In this document: in pieces, positions 44,484 through 53,082 of the stretch
Numbering within the stretch: position 1 is the first letter of the stretch
Layout of the letters: each line of letters starts with the position of its first letter
Assembly (NCBI GenBank): GCA_965206395.1
Contig: CBDBJK010000013.1
Coordinates: 42,038-106,037, forward strand
Source of the DNA: CBDBJK01 sp965206395
GTDB taxonomy: Bacteria > Chloroflexota > Dehalococcoidia > Lucifugimonadales > CATOSD01
Direction of reading: 5' to 3'
Length of the DNA stretch: 64,000 nucleotides
Notes under the pieces: generated by a model
Told to the model about the DNA's origin: nothing
Databases searched by the model: none
What the model saw: only the letters and a program-made list of their open reading frames with translations
Translations under genes and position numbers: made by a program

Positions 44484-46059
44484 GTTGGCGGCTAAAGGGC
44501 TGCTCAGCTTGATAGCCCTGGCGTGTAGCTCCGGCGCATCAGATCCCGTAGCGGTCCCCACAATTGATGCTCAATCAACAGCTTCTGCTGACGCTAGTCT
44601 TACTACCATTCCAACGCCATTTTCCACGTCTACTCCTAACGCCCATTCTAGTGTCACTACTCCAACCCCACCCACCACTGCTGCCACTGGCGAGCCTACG
44701 ACCAGGCCGTACAATCCGACGGCGACTATGTATGAGGTGTTTTCGGAGTTTGGGCTTAGCTTCCCTACGACAAGCGCTGCGCTGGAGGATATCTTGCGGG
44801 AGAAGGACACCTCCCAGGTTCCGGTCCTCATCGAGGCGATACGCTTCATGTTCGACGTGGACACGCGAGAGGAGGTCGCCGCTGCTTTGCGAGAGCTAAC
44901 GGGCCAGGATTTCGATCGTCGCGAGTGGGACGAGCAGATGGAATGGCTGGGCAAAAACCGCGACGAGTTCCACCCTCCCGAAGGTTACGTGAAATGGAAG
45001 ATAGCCTTGCTTTCAGAGCTAGACGCTGGCTATGTTGACCTTCTCGGGTCCGCCGAGGAAACGTCGCGCATCGACCCGACGGAGCTTGTATGGGGCGGTG
45101 TAATTATCGATGGCATTCCCGATTTGCGCGACCCCAACATCATTCCGTCGGACCAGGCCGATTACCTTGGGCCTGATGAGCGGGTCTTCGGCGTGTCTAT
45201 CAACGGGGAGCACCGCGCTTACCCCTTGCGCATAACGAATCCTCATGAGATGGTCAACGACGTGCTTGGAGGCGAGCCTATTGCGCTCGCCTGGTGAACG
45301 CTCTGCGGCGCTGGAATCGTGTATTCCGCCAGGATAAATGGAGAGCCGACCACCTTTGGAACCTCCGGGCTGCTCTACCGAAGCAACAAGGTCATGTACG
45401 ATCGCGCCACCCGAAGCCTTTGGAGCCAGCTGCTCGGTGAGCCGGTGATAGGCCCTCTGGCCGACAGTGGGATAAAGCTGGACTTCTTTCCCGTGAATCT
45501 CATCACCTGGGGAGAGTGGCTCGAAGAGCATCCCGATACAACGGTCTTGTCTCTGGAGACCGGCTACTACCCGCCAGACCTGTACCAGCCCGAGGACAAT
45601 GGTGATTCTCTCTACTTCGATTATCGCCAAAGCACCCAGACCATATTCCCGGTCTGGGACCGCGACAGCAGGCTAAACAGTAAGGACCATGTCATCGTTC
45701 TGCGCATCGGTGACGAGCACAAGGCATACCCGCTCAAGGTGATCCAGCAGAAGAGCATCGTCAACGACACCGTGAACGGCGCCGACATCGTGGTTCTCTC
45801 CGGGTCGAACAAGTCCCTGGGCGCCGCGATATACGCAAGAGGCGGACGAACATTTGGCCTTGCAGAGGACCACGACCCGACTGGCGGCCTGCCGGAGTCA
45901 ATCGTCGATTCAGACGGCCAGAAATGGAAGCTAACTGAGGAAGCGTTGGTAAACGTCGCCGATCCATCGCAGACGCTCAAGCGTATGCCTTCGCATCAGG
46001 CATTCTGGTTCGCCTGGTTCGCCTTTCACACCGACACGCAACTATACAGCGACGAATGA
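44482..46059 (+). CDS. DUF3179 lipoprotein with in-frame TGA, candidate selenoprotein
   Basis: Lipoprotein with a short hydrophobic start (LLSLIALACSS), a Thr/Pro-rich linker, a helical region and then a DUF3179 domain. One frame runs to 46059, interrupted only by TGA at 45295-45297 (codon 272). In the family this place is the first Cys of a CxxC (usually TYCPLCG). Here it reads EPIALAW-TGA-TLCGAGIVYS, giving UxxC if read as selenocysteine. Coding quality is the same on both sides, with family blocks before (NPHEMVNDVLGG) and after (FGTSGLLYRSNKVMYDRATR). A hairpin with bacterial-SECIS geometry follows. The alternative is a nonsense mutation splitting a pseudogene. The start is TTG 44482 or 44485. 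The 5' end may have been altered by the repeat there. Confidence 0.7.
45298..45332 (+). promoter_or_regulatory. possible bacterial SECIS stem-loop
   Basis: Directly after the in-frame TGA: lower stem GGC (45307-45309) with GCC (45328-45330), a 3-base bulge GCT, and upper stem GGAAT (45313-45317) with ATTCC (45323-45327). The apical loop CGTGT (45318-45322) starts 20 bases after the TGA. A G in the first two loop bases and a spacing of 16-37 bases are what described bacterial SECIS elements show. The stem is modest, so this is suggestive only. Confidence 0.4.
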
Positions 46060-46383
46060 GCAAACAACCCTCTTAGAGAACACGACTGCGCCCTTTACGA
46101 CATTTGCGATTCTTAGTCGAGTAATCGTGGTAGTCGTGCGGAGAGCATTGGGCCTTGGGAAATGGCGCGTATCGAGTTCCTTTAGAAAGGTGTACGCCCT
46201 GCGGGACGCCGAAGGCAGCGAGTCGGGGGTCGCGCCGTTTGCGGCGCAAATCTCCTCGACCCGTGCAACGAAAGTTCGGACATGATCCCTGAACTGGTTT
46301 TCCTGGTCTGGGCTTATGCCTGCCTGCAACTGGGCACGGACGTCGTTGAACGCGCTGACCAGCCCCCTGATTCGTACCGCCAT
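46042..46383 (-). CDS. hypothetical protein
   Basis: A 113-residue predicted soluble, mainly helical protein (VRIRGLVSAFNDVRAQLQAG, then NQFRDHVRTFVARVEEICAA). The family is not recognised. It overlaps the end of the convergent DUF3179 gene by 18 bases. The amphipathic first 80 residues look like real coding sequence, whereas the last 30 do not, so the true end may differ. Confidence 0.45.
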   Translation of the reverse strand: MAVRIRGLVSAFNDVRAQLQAGISPDQENQFRDHVRTFVARVEEICAANGATPDSLPSASRRAYTFLKELDTRHFPRPNALRTTTTITRLRIANVVKGAVVFSKRVVCSFVAV

Positions 46384-46541
46384 ATACTCCTATGACTCCA
46401 CAGTATATCTCGACAAATTCGGGGCTAGGTTACGCTACCTGAGTGCTGTCTTCCAAGCCTTACCCAGGATACTGAAGATCGCAGTATACTCGACGACGGT
46501 AGAGAGCCTGTATGTTGTTTCGAAGGGTCGGCTTTTAAACT

Positions 46542-47540
46542 TTAGATGTTGAATTGAGGGTCCCTGTAATCTAACAGCTTGTTGTATATCTGTATCCGAT
46601 GGCGTTGTGCGTCTACAACCAACATCCTAGACTTCTCGTTGTCGAACACGACCGCCATCGGGAGCGCAAATCTCCACTCAGGCTCGAGACTGTACACACG
46701 GCGCCGAGCTTTGTAAACGTCCGGGTTACCACGGACATATTGTTGCTGCCACTTTGAGAGTACTTGAGCATCTCCCTCGAAAGTAGTGATGTAGTTTACT
46801 TCCGCATCAAAAGATGGGACCCTACTGTTTGCCCAGTCGCACACATAGATATCTCCATCAGAGTCGACGGCGACATCAGAAGGGTGGTCAAACTGTTCTC
46901 TCCCTGAGCCATAACTGCCCAACTGGAATACAAACTCCCCTTGCCCGCTAAACTTTTGAACTCTGTGGTTCTTGTGGTCTGCTACGTATACATAGCCCCG
47001 CGTGTCCGTGGTTATCCCCCAGGGAGCATTGAACTCACCAGTCTCAGAACCCAGGCTCCCCCATTCGGTTATGTATTCACCATCTTTAGTGAGCTTCTGA
47101 ACTCTATGGTTCAGGGAATCGACCACGTAGATATCATCGTTACTGTCTATGGCTATGCCCGATGGTCTGTTGAACTGGCCCTCACCCTTCCCAGGCGTTC
47201 CAAACATCTTCAAGAAGTTTCCCTCTTGGTCGAAGACAGATACTCGATGGAGCCATTCATCAGTAACATAGATATTGTTGTGACTATCGAGGCCAATTCC
47301 CGTCGGCCATACGAACTGCCCTTCACCATTACCTGATTCACCAAACTGTCCGACGATTTCCTCGTCCCCTGGGTCTATCCCGATTGAGAGCCTCATTATG
47401 ATGCCGCCGTTACGCCTTCTTATGACAAGAAAGACGTTGTTTTCCTCGCCCAATGCCAGTTGAACAATTCCTGTGAGTTGCCGTCCTCCCACTACATGAC
47501 TAAAATCAAAAACACGGTTGGCGACTATTCTCGTTAGCAT
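46542..47540 (-). CDS. NHL-repeat beta-propeller protein
   Basis: A 332-residue protein with at least four NHL repeats, each with a GxFxxPxGIxxDxxxxIYVxDxxxxRVQ pattern (for example FNRPSGIAIDSNDDIYVVDS and FDHPSDVAVDSDGDIYVCDW). It would fold as a six-bladed propeller for protein or ligand binding. No signal peptide is seen, and the first 60 residues are divergent. A GAGAGGGAAG motif precedes the ATG. Such proteins often accompany surface or catabolic genes, but no partner is clear here. Confidence 0.85.
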   Translation of the reverse strand: MLTRIVANRVFDFSHVVGGRQLTGIVQLALGEENNVFLVIRRRNGGIIMRLSIGIDPGDEEIVGQFGESGNGEGQFVWPTGIGLDSHNNIYVTDEWLHRVSVFDQEGNFLKMFGTPGKGEGQFNRPSGIAIDSNDDIYVVDSLNHRVQKLTKDGEYITEWGSLGSETGEFNAPWGITTDTRGYVYVADHKNHRVQKFSGQGEFVFQLGSYGSGREQFDHPSDVAVDSDGDIYVCDWANSRVPSFDAEVNYITTFEGDAQVLSKWQQQYVRGNPDVYKARRRVYSLEPEWRFALPMAVVFDNEKSRMLVVDAQRHRIQIYNKLLDYRDPQFNI

Positions 47541-47674
47541 TGCTTCCCTCTCGTATTGCCTTGAAGAATCAAGACTATCATTATTCGTTTTCCCTGAGCT
47601 ATCAAGCTACGCTGACCAGCCTCGATCCCCAGGGCAGGTGAGCGCATGGAAGGCGCCTATGTGGGAAATTACCC

Positions 47675-48802
47675 CTATATGAAGGCGGGCTTCTCGAACG
47701 TGCCCTCCACTATTGGCACGGCATCAAGACCCAGCCAGTCTTCGATAATGGTAGTATATAGGCCTCGAAAGTCGGTTCCAGGCACCAGATCACCTTGCTC
47801 AAGATCGCCTGCCTTTGTCGATGGGTACTCACCGTATTGCCCACCTTTTACCTTGTTTCCTATAACAAATGAGACGCCGCCTGCTCCATGGTCCGTTCCA
47901 GAGCCGTTGTCGTAAACTCGACGCCCAAACTCGGAGAAGATTAGCATAGTGACATTGTCAGAAGCGTCGTGTTCTTTCAAATCGTCGAAGAAGTCTCTAA
48001 TGGCATCCGAGACGTGCTTCCACAGAATAGTATGTGATCCATTCTGGTCGGCGTGAGTATCGAAGCTGCCATGGTCGGAGTAAAATATTCGCGTTCCAAG
48101 ATTCGCCGTATGAATCTGGGCGATGCCCTTTAGCTTGCGAGCTATACTCGTATCGGCATACTCGACAGAGGAGGAGTACATCTCTGGAGCCACTTTTAAG
48201 ATATCGGCTCCCTTGAGCGCGTCTAGACCAGTCTGACCAAGAAAATCCATGACGGGGCCAGTACCCATCGCGGGACCGTACATTCGCTTGTATCTTTCTA
48301 GGACACGCGTTCGCTTCTGTTCTTTAGTAATGTTGGTCAGCAGTCCATAGTTGTCTAAAGCCTCTACGGTGGCTACCGGCACTCCAGGAGCCGCAAGAGC
48401 ACGGAACAAACTAGGTCCCATACTGACGGACGTGACTACATTTTCCTTGTTGGGGTCTATCTCCCTGACTACGCGTCCAAGCCAACCTTCTGTCCCCAGC
48501 GTGTCAGGCTCGCAAGTATGCCATATGTCCATCGAGCGGAAGTGAGACCGGGGTGAATTTGGATAGCCGACACCGTGAATAATGGCTACATTCCCCTCGT
48601 TATACATATCTCGGATAGGACTCATGCTAGGATGTAAGCCGACCTTATCATCGAGAATGAGGACATCCTCTTCGGATACGTTGACATATGGCCTATGGTC
48701 CCGATAATTGGAGTCCGCATAAGGCACAACCGTGTTCATATAATCATTGCCGCCTGTCAACTGCAAAACCACAAAGACCGGGTCTTTTTCTCCGATTTTC
48801 AT
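47675..48802 (-). CDS. DUF1501 family protein
   Basis: A 375-residue member of the sulfatase/alkaline-phosphatase-like DUF1501 family. The N-terminus FVVLQLTGGNDYMNTVVPY (usual LxGGxDGLNT), HGVGYPNSPRSHFRSMDIWH and the C-terminal MLIFSEFGRRVYDNGSGTDH, then GAGG, are the family motifs with potential metal ligands. No Tat or Sec signal is visible, although many homologs are exported. The ATG at 48802 has a GGAG motif at the right distance, so the GTG at 48811 is less likely. It is paired with the DUF1800 gene upstream in the same orientation. Confidence 0.88.
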   Translation of the reverse strand: MKIGEKDPVFVVLQLTGGNDYMNTVVPYADSNYRDHRPYVNVSEEDVLILDDKVGLHPSMSPIRDMYNEGNVAIIHGVGYPNSPRSHFRSMDIWHTCEPDTLGTEGWLGRVVREIDPNKENVVTSVSMGPSLFRALAAPGVPVATVEALDNYGLLTNITKEQKRTRVLERYKRMYGPAMGTGPVMDFLGQTGLDALKGADILKVAPEMYSSSVEYADTSIARKLKGIAQIHTANLGTRIFYSDHGSFDTHADQNGSHTILWKHVSDAIRDFFDDLKEHDASDNVTMLIFSEFGRRVYDNGSGTDHGAGGVSFVIGNKVKGGQYGEYPSTKAGDLEQGDLVPGTDFRGLYTTIIEDWLGLDAVPIVEGTFEKPAFI

Positions 48803-48858
48803 TTTCTCCACCCCTTGTATGTCATTTGTCCTGAATCATCTACATGAAAGAATCTGAG

Positions 48859-50259
48859 TTAGGCAAATTGGAACTCTCTCAACGAGATTATAAGCTGCAA
48901 TATTTCTGCTACCCTCTCCTCCGATTCAGATGCATTTTCTTCATCGTCCCACATCAGATCACCTTCTACAGCCACATGGTCGATCAACTCGCCCCTCGAA
49001 TTTTCGTTGATCTCCAGTGGGCCAAGCAGATCGAGACATGTATCAACTAGCGCTTCAGGAGAAGTTGCCTGAGCCTTCACGCGGTCAATGATAGCGCGTA
49101 CTCCTGGGCGGGTCACGTCACCGATCATCTCCGAAACGAAATTAGTCCTTTTCATTAATGATCCACTGTTTATCCATTCCGCCCCGGAGTGCCAACCTTC
49201 TACACTGGGCGGGTTAAGGAGGTCTTGGCCCATGTAGGTTATCTCATTGGACCAGTCGAATAAGTCAGGGGAAGGTAGCTCGGTATCCCCTACAAACCGG
49301 AGGGCGCCTATAACTACTTCTGTCGGGTTCTTGACTTTGCCAAACTGGGCCTCTTTGAAGTAGTCTGAGTTGAACAGCAACCTCAAAACAGACCGCATGT
49401 CGTAATCAGACTCCATCAAGGCATTAGCAAGTAGGTCAACGAATTCGGGGTTCGAGGCTGGGGTCACCGTCCACGCTGGCACTTGGGCCTCATCGGCAAC
49501 GAAGAAATTGCAGAGATGACGGGCAATGAATCTGGCCGTCGCTGGCTGTTGAAGGACAATATCAATGATGTCCTCCCCATTAAAGTTTCCGGTATGTCCC
49601 AAGAAGGTCTTATCACCATTGTCGTGGTCGTCCTCTTTGTATTCGAAGTGCCAGTCCCACCTGCCCATATGGAATCTGGGCAACTTCGGTGTCATAGTCC
49701 ATCCGGTAAAGGCCCGCGAGCACTCCCTGACGTCTGTTTCAGTGTAGTTGCCTACCCCCATTGTGAACAGCTCAAGAAGCTCCCTACCCCAGTTTTCGTT
49801 GACTGCATTAGCGTGGTTTTCGTTATTATCCAGCCAGTAGAGCATGCCAGGGTTTCTGGCTACTTCAAGGAGTATGTCTCTATACTTCCCCAAACCTTTC
49901 TCACGAAACATATCTACCATATCTATAATTTCGTCGTAATGGTCAACTTTGGAGACGCCGGTGGCGAAGATCTGGTGCCAAAAGAGGCACATCTTTTCCT
50001 GTAGGGGAGCTTTGGTATTTATCATCCGCCAGACCCAGCCCGCTTGGCCGATTCCACCTAGTGTTCCTGGCTTCCATTGTAGCTGGAAGCAACGGAGAAA
50101 CTCGTAAATGTCGACTGGCTCTTGGTCATCTGGATTCAAAAGCTCATTAACCGTCTGCTCGTAACCCTGAGCTACTCTCCTCTCCAGTTCTTCGCGCGTA
50201 GCGCCAAAGCCTGTCCGTCGCATGAGATGAGCCATCATCGAAATGTCGTTGTTGCCCAT
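48859..50259 (-). CDS. DUF1800 family protein
   Basis: A 466-residue member of DUF1800, a family of unknown function nearly always beside DUF1501. Typical features are AHLMRRTGFGATREELE at the start, KMCLFWHQIFATG, the LYWLDNNENHANAVNENWGR motif with ELLELFTMGVGNYTE, and DLLNPPSVEGWHSGAEWI near the end. The start at ATG 50259 follows AAGGAG by eight bases. The upstream ATG at 50277 lies in front of that site and is unlikely. It is probably transcribed with the DUF1501 gene, 57 bases downstream. Confidence 0.9.
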   Translation of the reverse strand: MGNNDISMMAHLMRRTGFGATREELERRVAQGYEQTVNELLNPDDQEPVDIYEFLRCFQLQWKPGTLGGIGQAGWVWRMINTKAPLQEKMCLFWHQIFATGVSKVDHYDEIIDMVDMFREKGLGKYRDILLEVARNPGMLYWLDNNENHANAVNENWGRELLELFTMGVGNYTETDVRECSRAFTGWTMTPKLPRFHMGRWDWHFEYKEDDHDNGDKTFLGHTGNFNGEDIIDIVLQQPATARFIARHLCNFFVADEAQVPAWTVTPASNPEFVDLLANALMESDYDMRSVLRLLFNSDYFKEAQFGKVKNPTEVVIGALRFVGDTELPSPDLFDWSNEITYMGQDLLNPPSVEGWHSGAEWINSGSLMKRTNFVSEMIGDVTRPGVRAIIDRVKAQATSPEALVDTCLDLLGPLEINENSRGELIDHVAVEGDLMWDDEENASESEERVAEILQLIISLREFQFA

Positions 50260-50277
50260 TGGTTGATCTCCTTGCAT

Positions 50278-50622
50278 ACACTGACTCCAAGCTTAGCTTA
50301 ATTTATTTGCACTTCGAAATAAAGTCGACGTTATCTGATCCTCAAAGAATCCCCGGTTAAAAGACTTCCCCAATGATAGCACTCTTACAGCCTATCGTTC
50401 AATTCCCACAACGGAAAAAGCCCCGCTTGAACATCTCCACTCCATCAAATTCCCGATATATTTCAATCTTCAGCTTGGTTACTTCAAATCTCACCACATG
50501 TTTTTCGCTTTCGATATAATCATAGTAACGCCAATCACCACTTTGGCCTATCTGGGAAATCCGGGATTAGGGGACTTCTATGTTGGTTGGTGCGAGAGTA
50601 CATCACATGCGAATCGATGACG
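50278..50622. other. intergenic region, nothing recognised
   Basis: This AT-richer 345-bp stretch between the DUF1800 gene and the end of the epimerase gene shows no coding pattern and no clear hairpin with T-run. A promoter for the DUF1800/DUF1501 pair should lie near 50,280-50,340 on the minus strand, but no good boxes were identified. Confidence 0.4.
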
Positions 50623-51711
50623 CTAGGCATTTGAAGGTCGGGAAGGGCTTCGGAACTCCTGTATCGGCTGGCGTAGCTCCGGCCTAGGGATGGACTCGGA
50701 TGCTTGTTTCTGCCAGCGTGTGAACGAATCAATGAGTTGGTCTTCGATATCATAGGCGTAGGGGTTGCCCAGCAAGTCCTCGATCTGCTGGTCTATGAGG
50801 TGCCGGTTCTTCGCCAGCCATTCCGCCGTTCGTCTCACGCCTTCTTCAACCGGAACGATGTCAACATGCCCCAGGATAGTCTTTACGTTGGTATTGTCCA
50901 GCATCCTGCTTTCGGCGGGAGCGTAGCCTTTGGAAAGCTCGTAGGCCAGGGGATGGCTTATCTCGACTATCTCCCAGTCGTGGCCCAAAGCCCGCCCCGT
51001 CATGGCGACGAAGTCCTTGATGCGGTAAGTCCTGTCGTCAACGGCGTTGAAGGCATGGCCGTTAGCCTCATCCTTGTCACACGCGAGCAGAACGATGTTG
51101 GCGACGTTCTCTGAGTAGCCGGTGGGATGCACGCTCGAACCATCGCCCGGCACGATTATGTGTCGCCGTCCCTCCAATACCCTGCGCACTACCGGCCACA
51201 GCCATTGCCTCGGCGTGCGAGGGCCGTAGACGGTAGGGTATCGAATCATCACGGCCTGAAAGTCGCCCCGCTCGTGTTGCGCCATAACGCGGCGCTCGGT
51301 CTCGGCGACGGCGAATCCAAACGGATTGAGATCGCGCTCATTGTAGGTGGAGAAGTCGAGTGGCGTTGGTAGACTCTTCGCCGCCAGAGGGTCGTCCGTA
51401 TGCTGCGGGCGCAGATAAGCCGCGGCGCCTCCGATTCCGACCAGCTTTGCCGTTTTGCCGGCCATCGCAGTGGCTACGTGACGCAGCCTGCCGTACATCC
51501 CGACTACGAGATCGTAGGTGTGGCCTTTGAAGTCCTTCTCCAGCGTGGCAAGCTCGAAGGGGTCGCCGTGCAGATGGTGTTGCACTTCGGGCATGTCATC
51601 GGCTTCGTGAAATCCACGATGATAGATCGTGACCTCGAATCCCCTGTCCAGCAGACCCTGGACTATAAACGGGCCTGTTGGCCCGGTTCCGCCTATAACG
51701 AGCGCTTTCAT
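50623..51711 (-). CDS. NAD-dependent epimerase/dehydratase-like protein (extended SDR)
   Basis: A 362-residue Rossmann-fold protein. The N-terminal nucleotide site is MKALVIGGTGPTGPFIVQGL. Instead of the usual YxxxK there is a FSTYNERDLNPFGFAVAETE region, so the active site is atypical. RYPTVYGPRTPRQWLWPVVR resembles the substrate-binding part of sugar epimerases. The ATG at 51711 has a GAGGTGG motif five bases upstream. An in-frame GTG at 51735 lacks one. It precedes CoA-transferase genes on the same strand, so a catabolic reductase role is also possible. Confidence 0.8.
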   Translation of the reverse strand: MKALVIGGTGPTGPFIVQGLLDRGFEVTIYHRGFHEADDMPEVQHHLHGDPFELATLEKDFKGHTYDLVVGMYGRLRHVATAMAGKTAKLVGIGGAAAYLRPQHTDDPLAAKSLPTPLDFSTYNERDLNPFGFAVAETERRVMAQHERGDFQAVMIRYPTVYGPRTPRQWLWPVVRRVLEGRRHIIVPGDGSSVHPTGYSENVANIVLLACDKDEANGHAFNAVDDRTYRIKDFVAMTGRALGHDWEIVEISHPLAYELSKGYAPAESRMLDNTNVKTILGHVDIVPVEEGVRRTAEWLAKNRHLIDQQIEDLLGNPYAYDIEDQLIDSFTRWQKQASESIPRPELRQPIQEFRSPSRPSNA

Positions 51712-51795
51712 GCTGCCCACCTCTTGGACTCCCACGAAGATAAAGGTTGTTGCATACCTTCATGAAAAATTACTATGCGACGCTGTAAAACCAGT

Positions 51796-53046
51796 TCATG
51801 AGCGGATGAGGCTAGGTATTTCGCTGGTTACCTCTTTCCCGGCCAACTCTGAAATCTCGTCGGCGCTCATGCCTAGCAACTCGCCGTAGATAAGACCGTT
51901 GTGCTCTCCAAATAGCGGAGCGTGACTCCGCGTAACCCCCGGGGTCTTCAAGAACTTCCATGGACAACTGTAGTAGCGATTAGGGCCGGCGTCAGGGTCT
52001 TCTGATAGCTCGAAGAACTCCATGGATTGCAGGTGCGAATCTGACATTAACGCGGCAGAGTCCATAACCGTAGCGGCGGGAATACCATGCGCCTGAAGCA
52101 GGTTCATCAGTTCGTAGTGGTCATGATGCCTGGTCCAGTCTGAGATGATGGTATTGAGCGCTTCCTGATTGTGCCATCGGGACAGGCCGTCGCGAAACAT
52201 TTCGTCCTCAGCCAGTTCAGGCTTATTCATAACCTCGCACAGGGATAGCCACTGTTCGTCGTTCTCGACCGTGATTGCCACCCACCTGTCCTCGCCCGCA
52301 GATTGATAGGCCGCGTGCGGGGCCATCGAAGTGTGGCCGTTGACCATCGGTTGCCTGATTCTGCCGTTCATGGTGTAGTCCATTATCGCCTCACCGATGA
52401 TGGCAGTCGCAAGCTCCCTCTGGGACATATCGATGTAGCTGCCCTCTCCCGTTAGACGACGACTGCGAAGCGCGGCGGCTATGAGTCCCACAGCCATGTA
52501 ACCGTTCAGGGCGTCTGGGAAGGCCATGCCGTTGAAATAGGGTGGCTCACCTGGGTATCCCGTAAGGCTAAACATGCCTGACAGCTTCTCAAGAGTCGGG
52601 CCGAAGGACCTGTAGCCGCTTTCGGGGCCTGTGTTGCCCTGACTGGAAAGCGACGCAAATACGATGGTCGGATTGACTCGTCTTATCGCATCGTATCCAG
52701 CGCCGAGCCTGTCCATAACGCCTACCCTGAAATTCTCTATCACAACATCAGAGACTTTCACAAGCTCGAAGAAGAGCTGCCTGCCTTCCTCCGCAGCAAG
52801 GTCGAGGGTGATGCCCAGCTTGCTTCTGTTGCGCTCGTTTATCATGCCGGAGCGATTCCAGGGCCTCTCGCCGGGGTCGTTATCTGGATAGATGTCGCGG
52901 GGATTGAGTCTAAGTGGGTCTGGATGGTGTGGGGCCTCGATCTTGACAATCTCCGCGCCCATGTCACCCATGAGCTTTGTGGCGTGAGGCCCTGCCTGGA
53001 ACATGCTAAAGTCCAGTATTCTCACGCCTTCCAGTGCTCTGCTCAT
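51796..53046 (-). CDS. family III CoA-transferase (CaiB/BaiF)
   Basis: A 416-residue acyl-CoA:carboxylate CoA-transferase. Start LEGVRILDFSMFQAGPHATK, CoA-contacting SDVVIENFRVGVMDRLGAGY, and an Asp at the catalytic position (D178 in MAFPDALNGYMAVG). The C-terminal part includes RYYSCPWKFLKTPGV and APLFGEHN, the usual end. The probable substrates are organic acids, not identifiable here. It is a close paralog of the next gene, with which it shares length and most motifs. AGGAG precedes the ATG. Confidence 0.92.
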   Translation of the reverse strand: MSRALEGVRILDFSMFQAGPHATKLMGDMGAEIVKIEAPHHPDPLRLNPRDIYPDNDPGERPWNRSGMINERNRSKLGITLDLAAEEGRQLFFELVKVSDVVIENFRVGVMDRLGAGYDAIRRVNPTIVFASLSSQGNTGPESGYRSFGPTLEKLSGMFSLTGYPGEPPYFNGMAFPDALNGYMAVGLIAAALRSRRLTGEGSYIDMSQRELATAIIGEAIMDYTMNGRIRQPMVNGHTSMAPHAAYQSAGEDRWVAITVENDEQWLSLCEVMNKPELAEDEMFRDGLSRWHNQEALNTIISDWTRHHDHYELMNLLQAHGIPAATVMDSAALMSDSHLQSMEFFELSEDPDAGPNRYYSCPWKFLKTPGVTRSHAPLFGEHNGLIYGELLGMSADEISELAGKEVTSEIPSLIRS

Positions 53047-53082
53047 GGCCTGACTCCTGCTGATGAAACGCGCTAAGATGGG

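Noticed and set aside
44474..44512. Short ORF starting with the ATG inside the second 20-bp repeat
   Set aside because: Twelve codons, out of frame with the lipoprotein, and without a ribosome-binding site. No support as a leader peptide.
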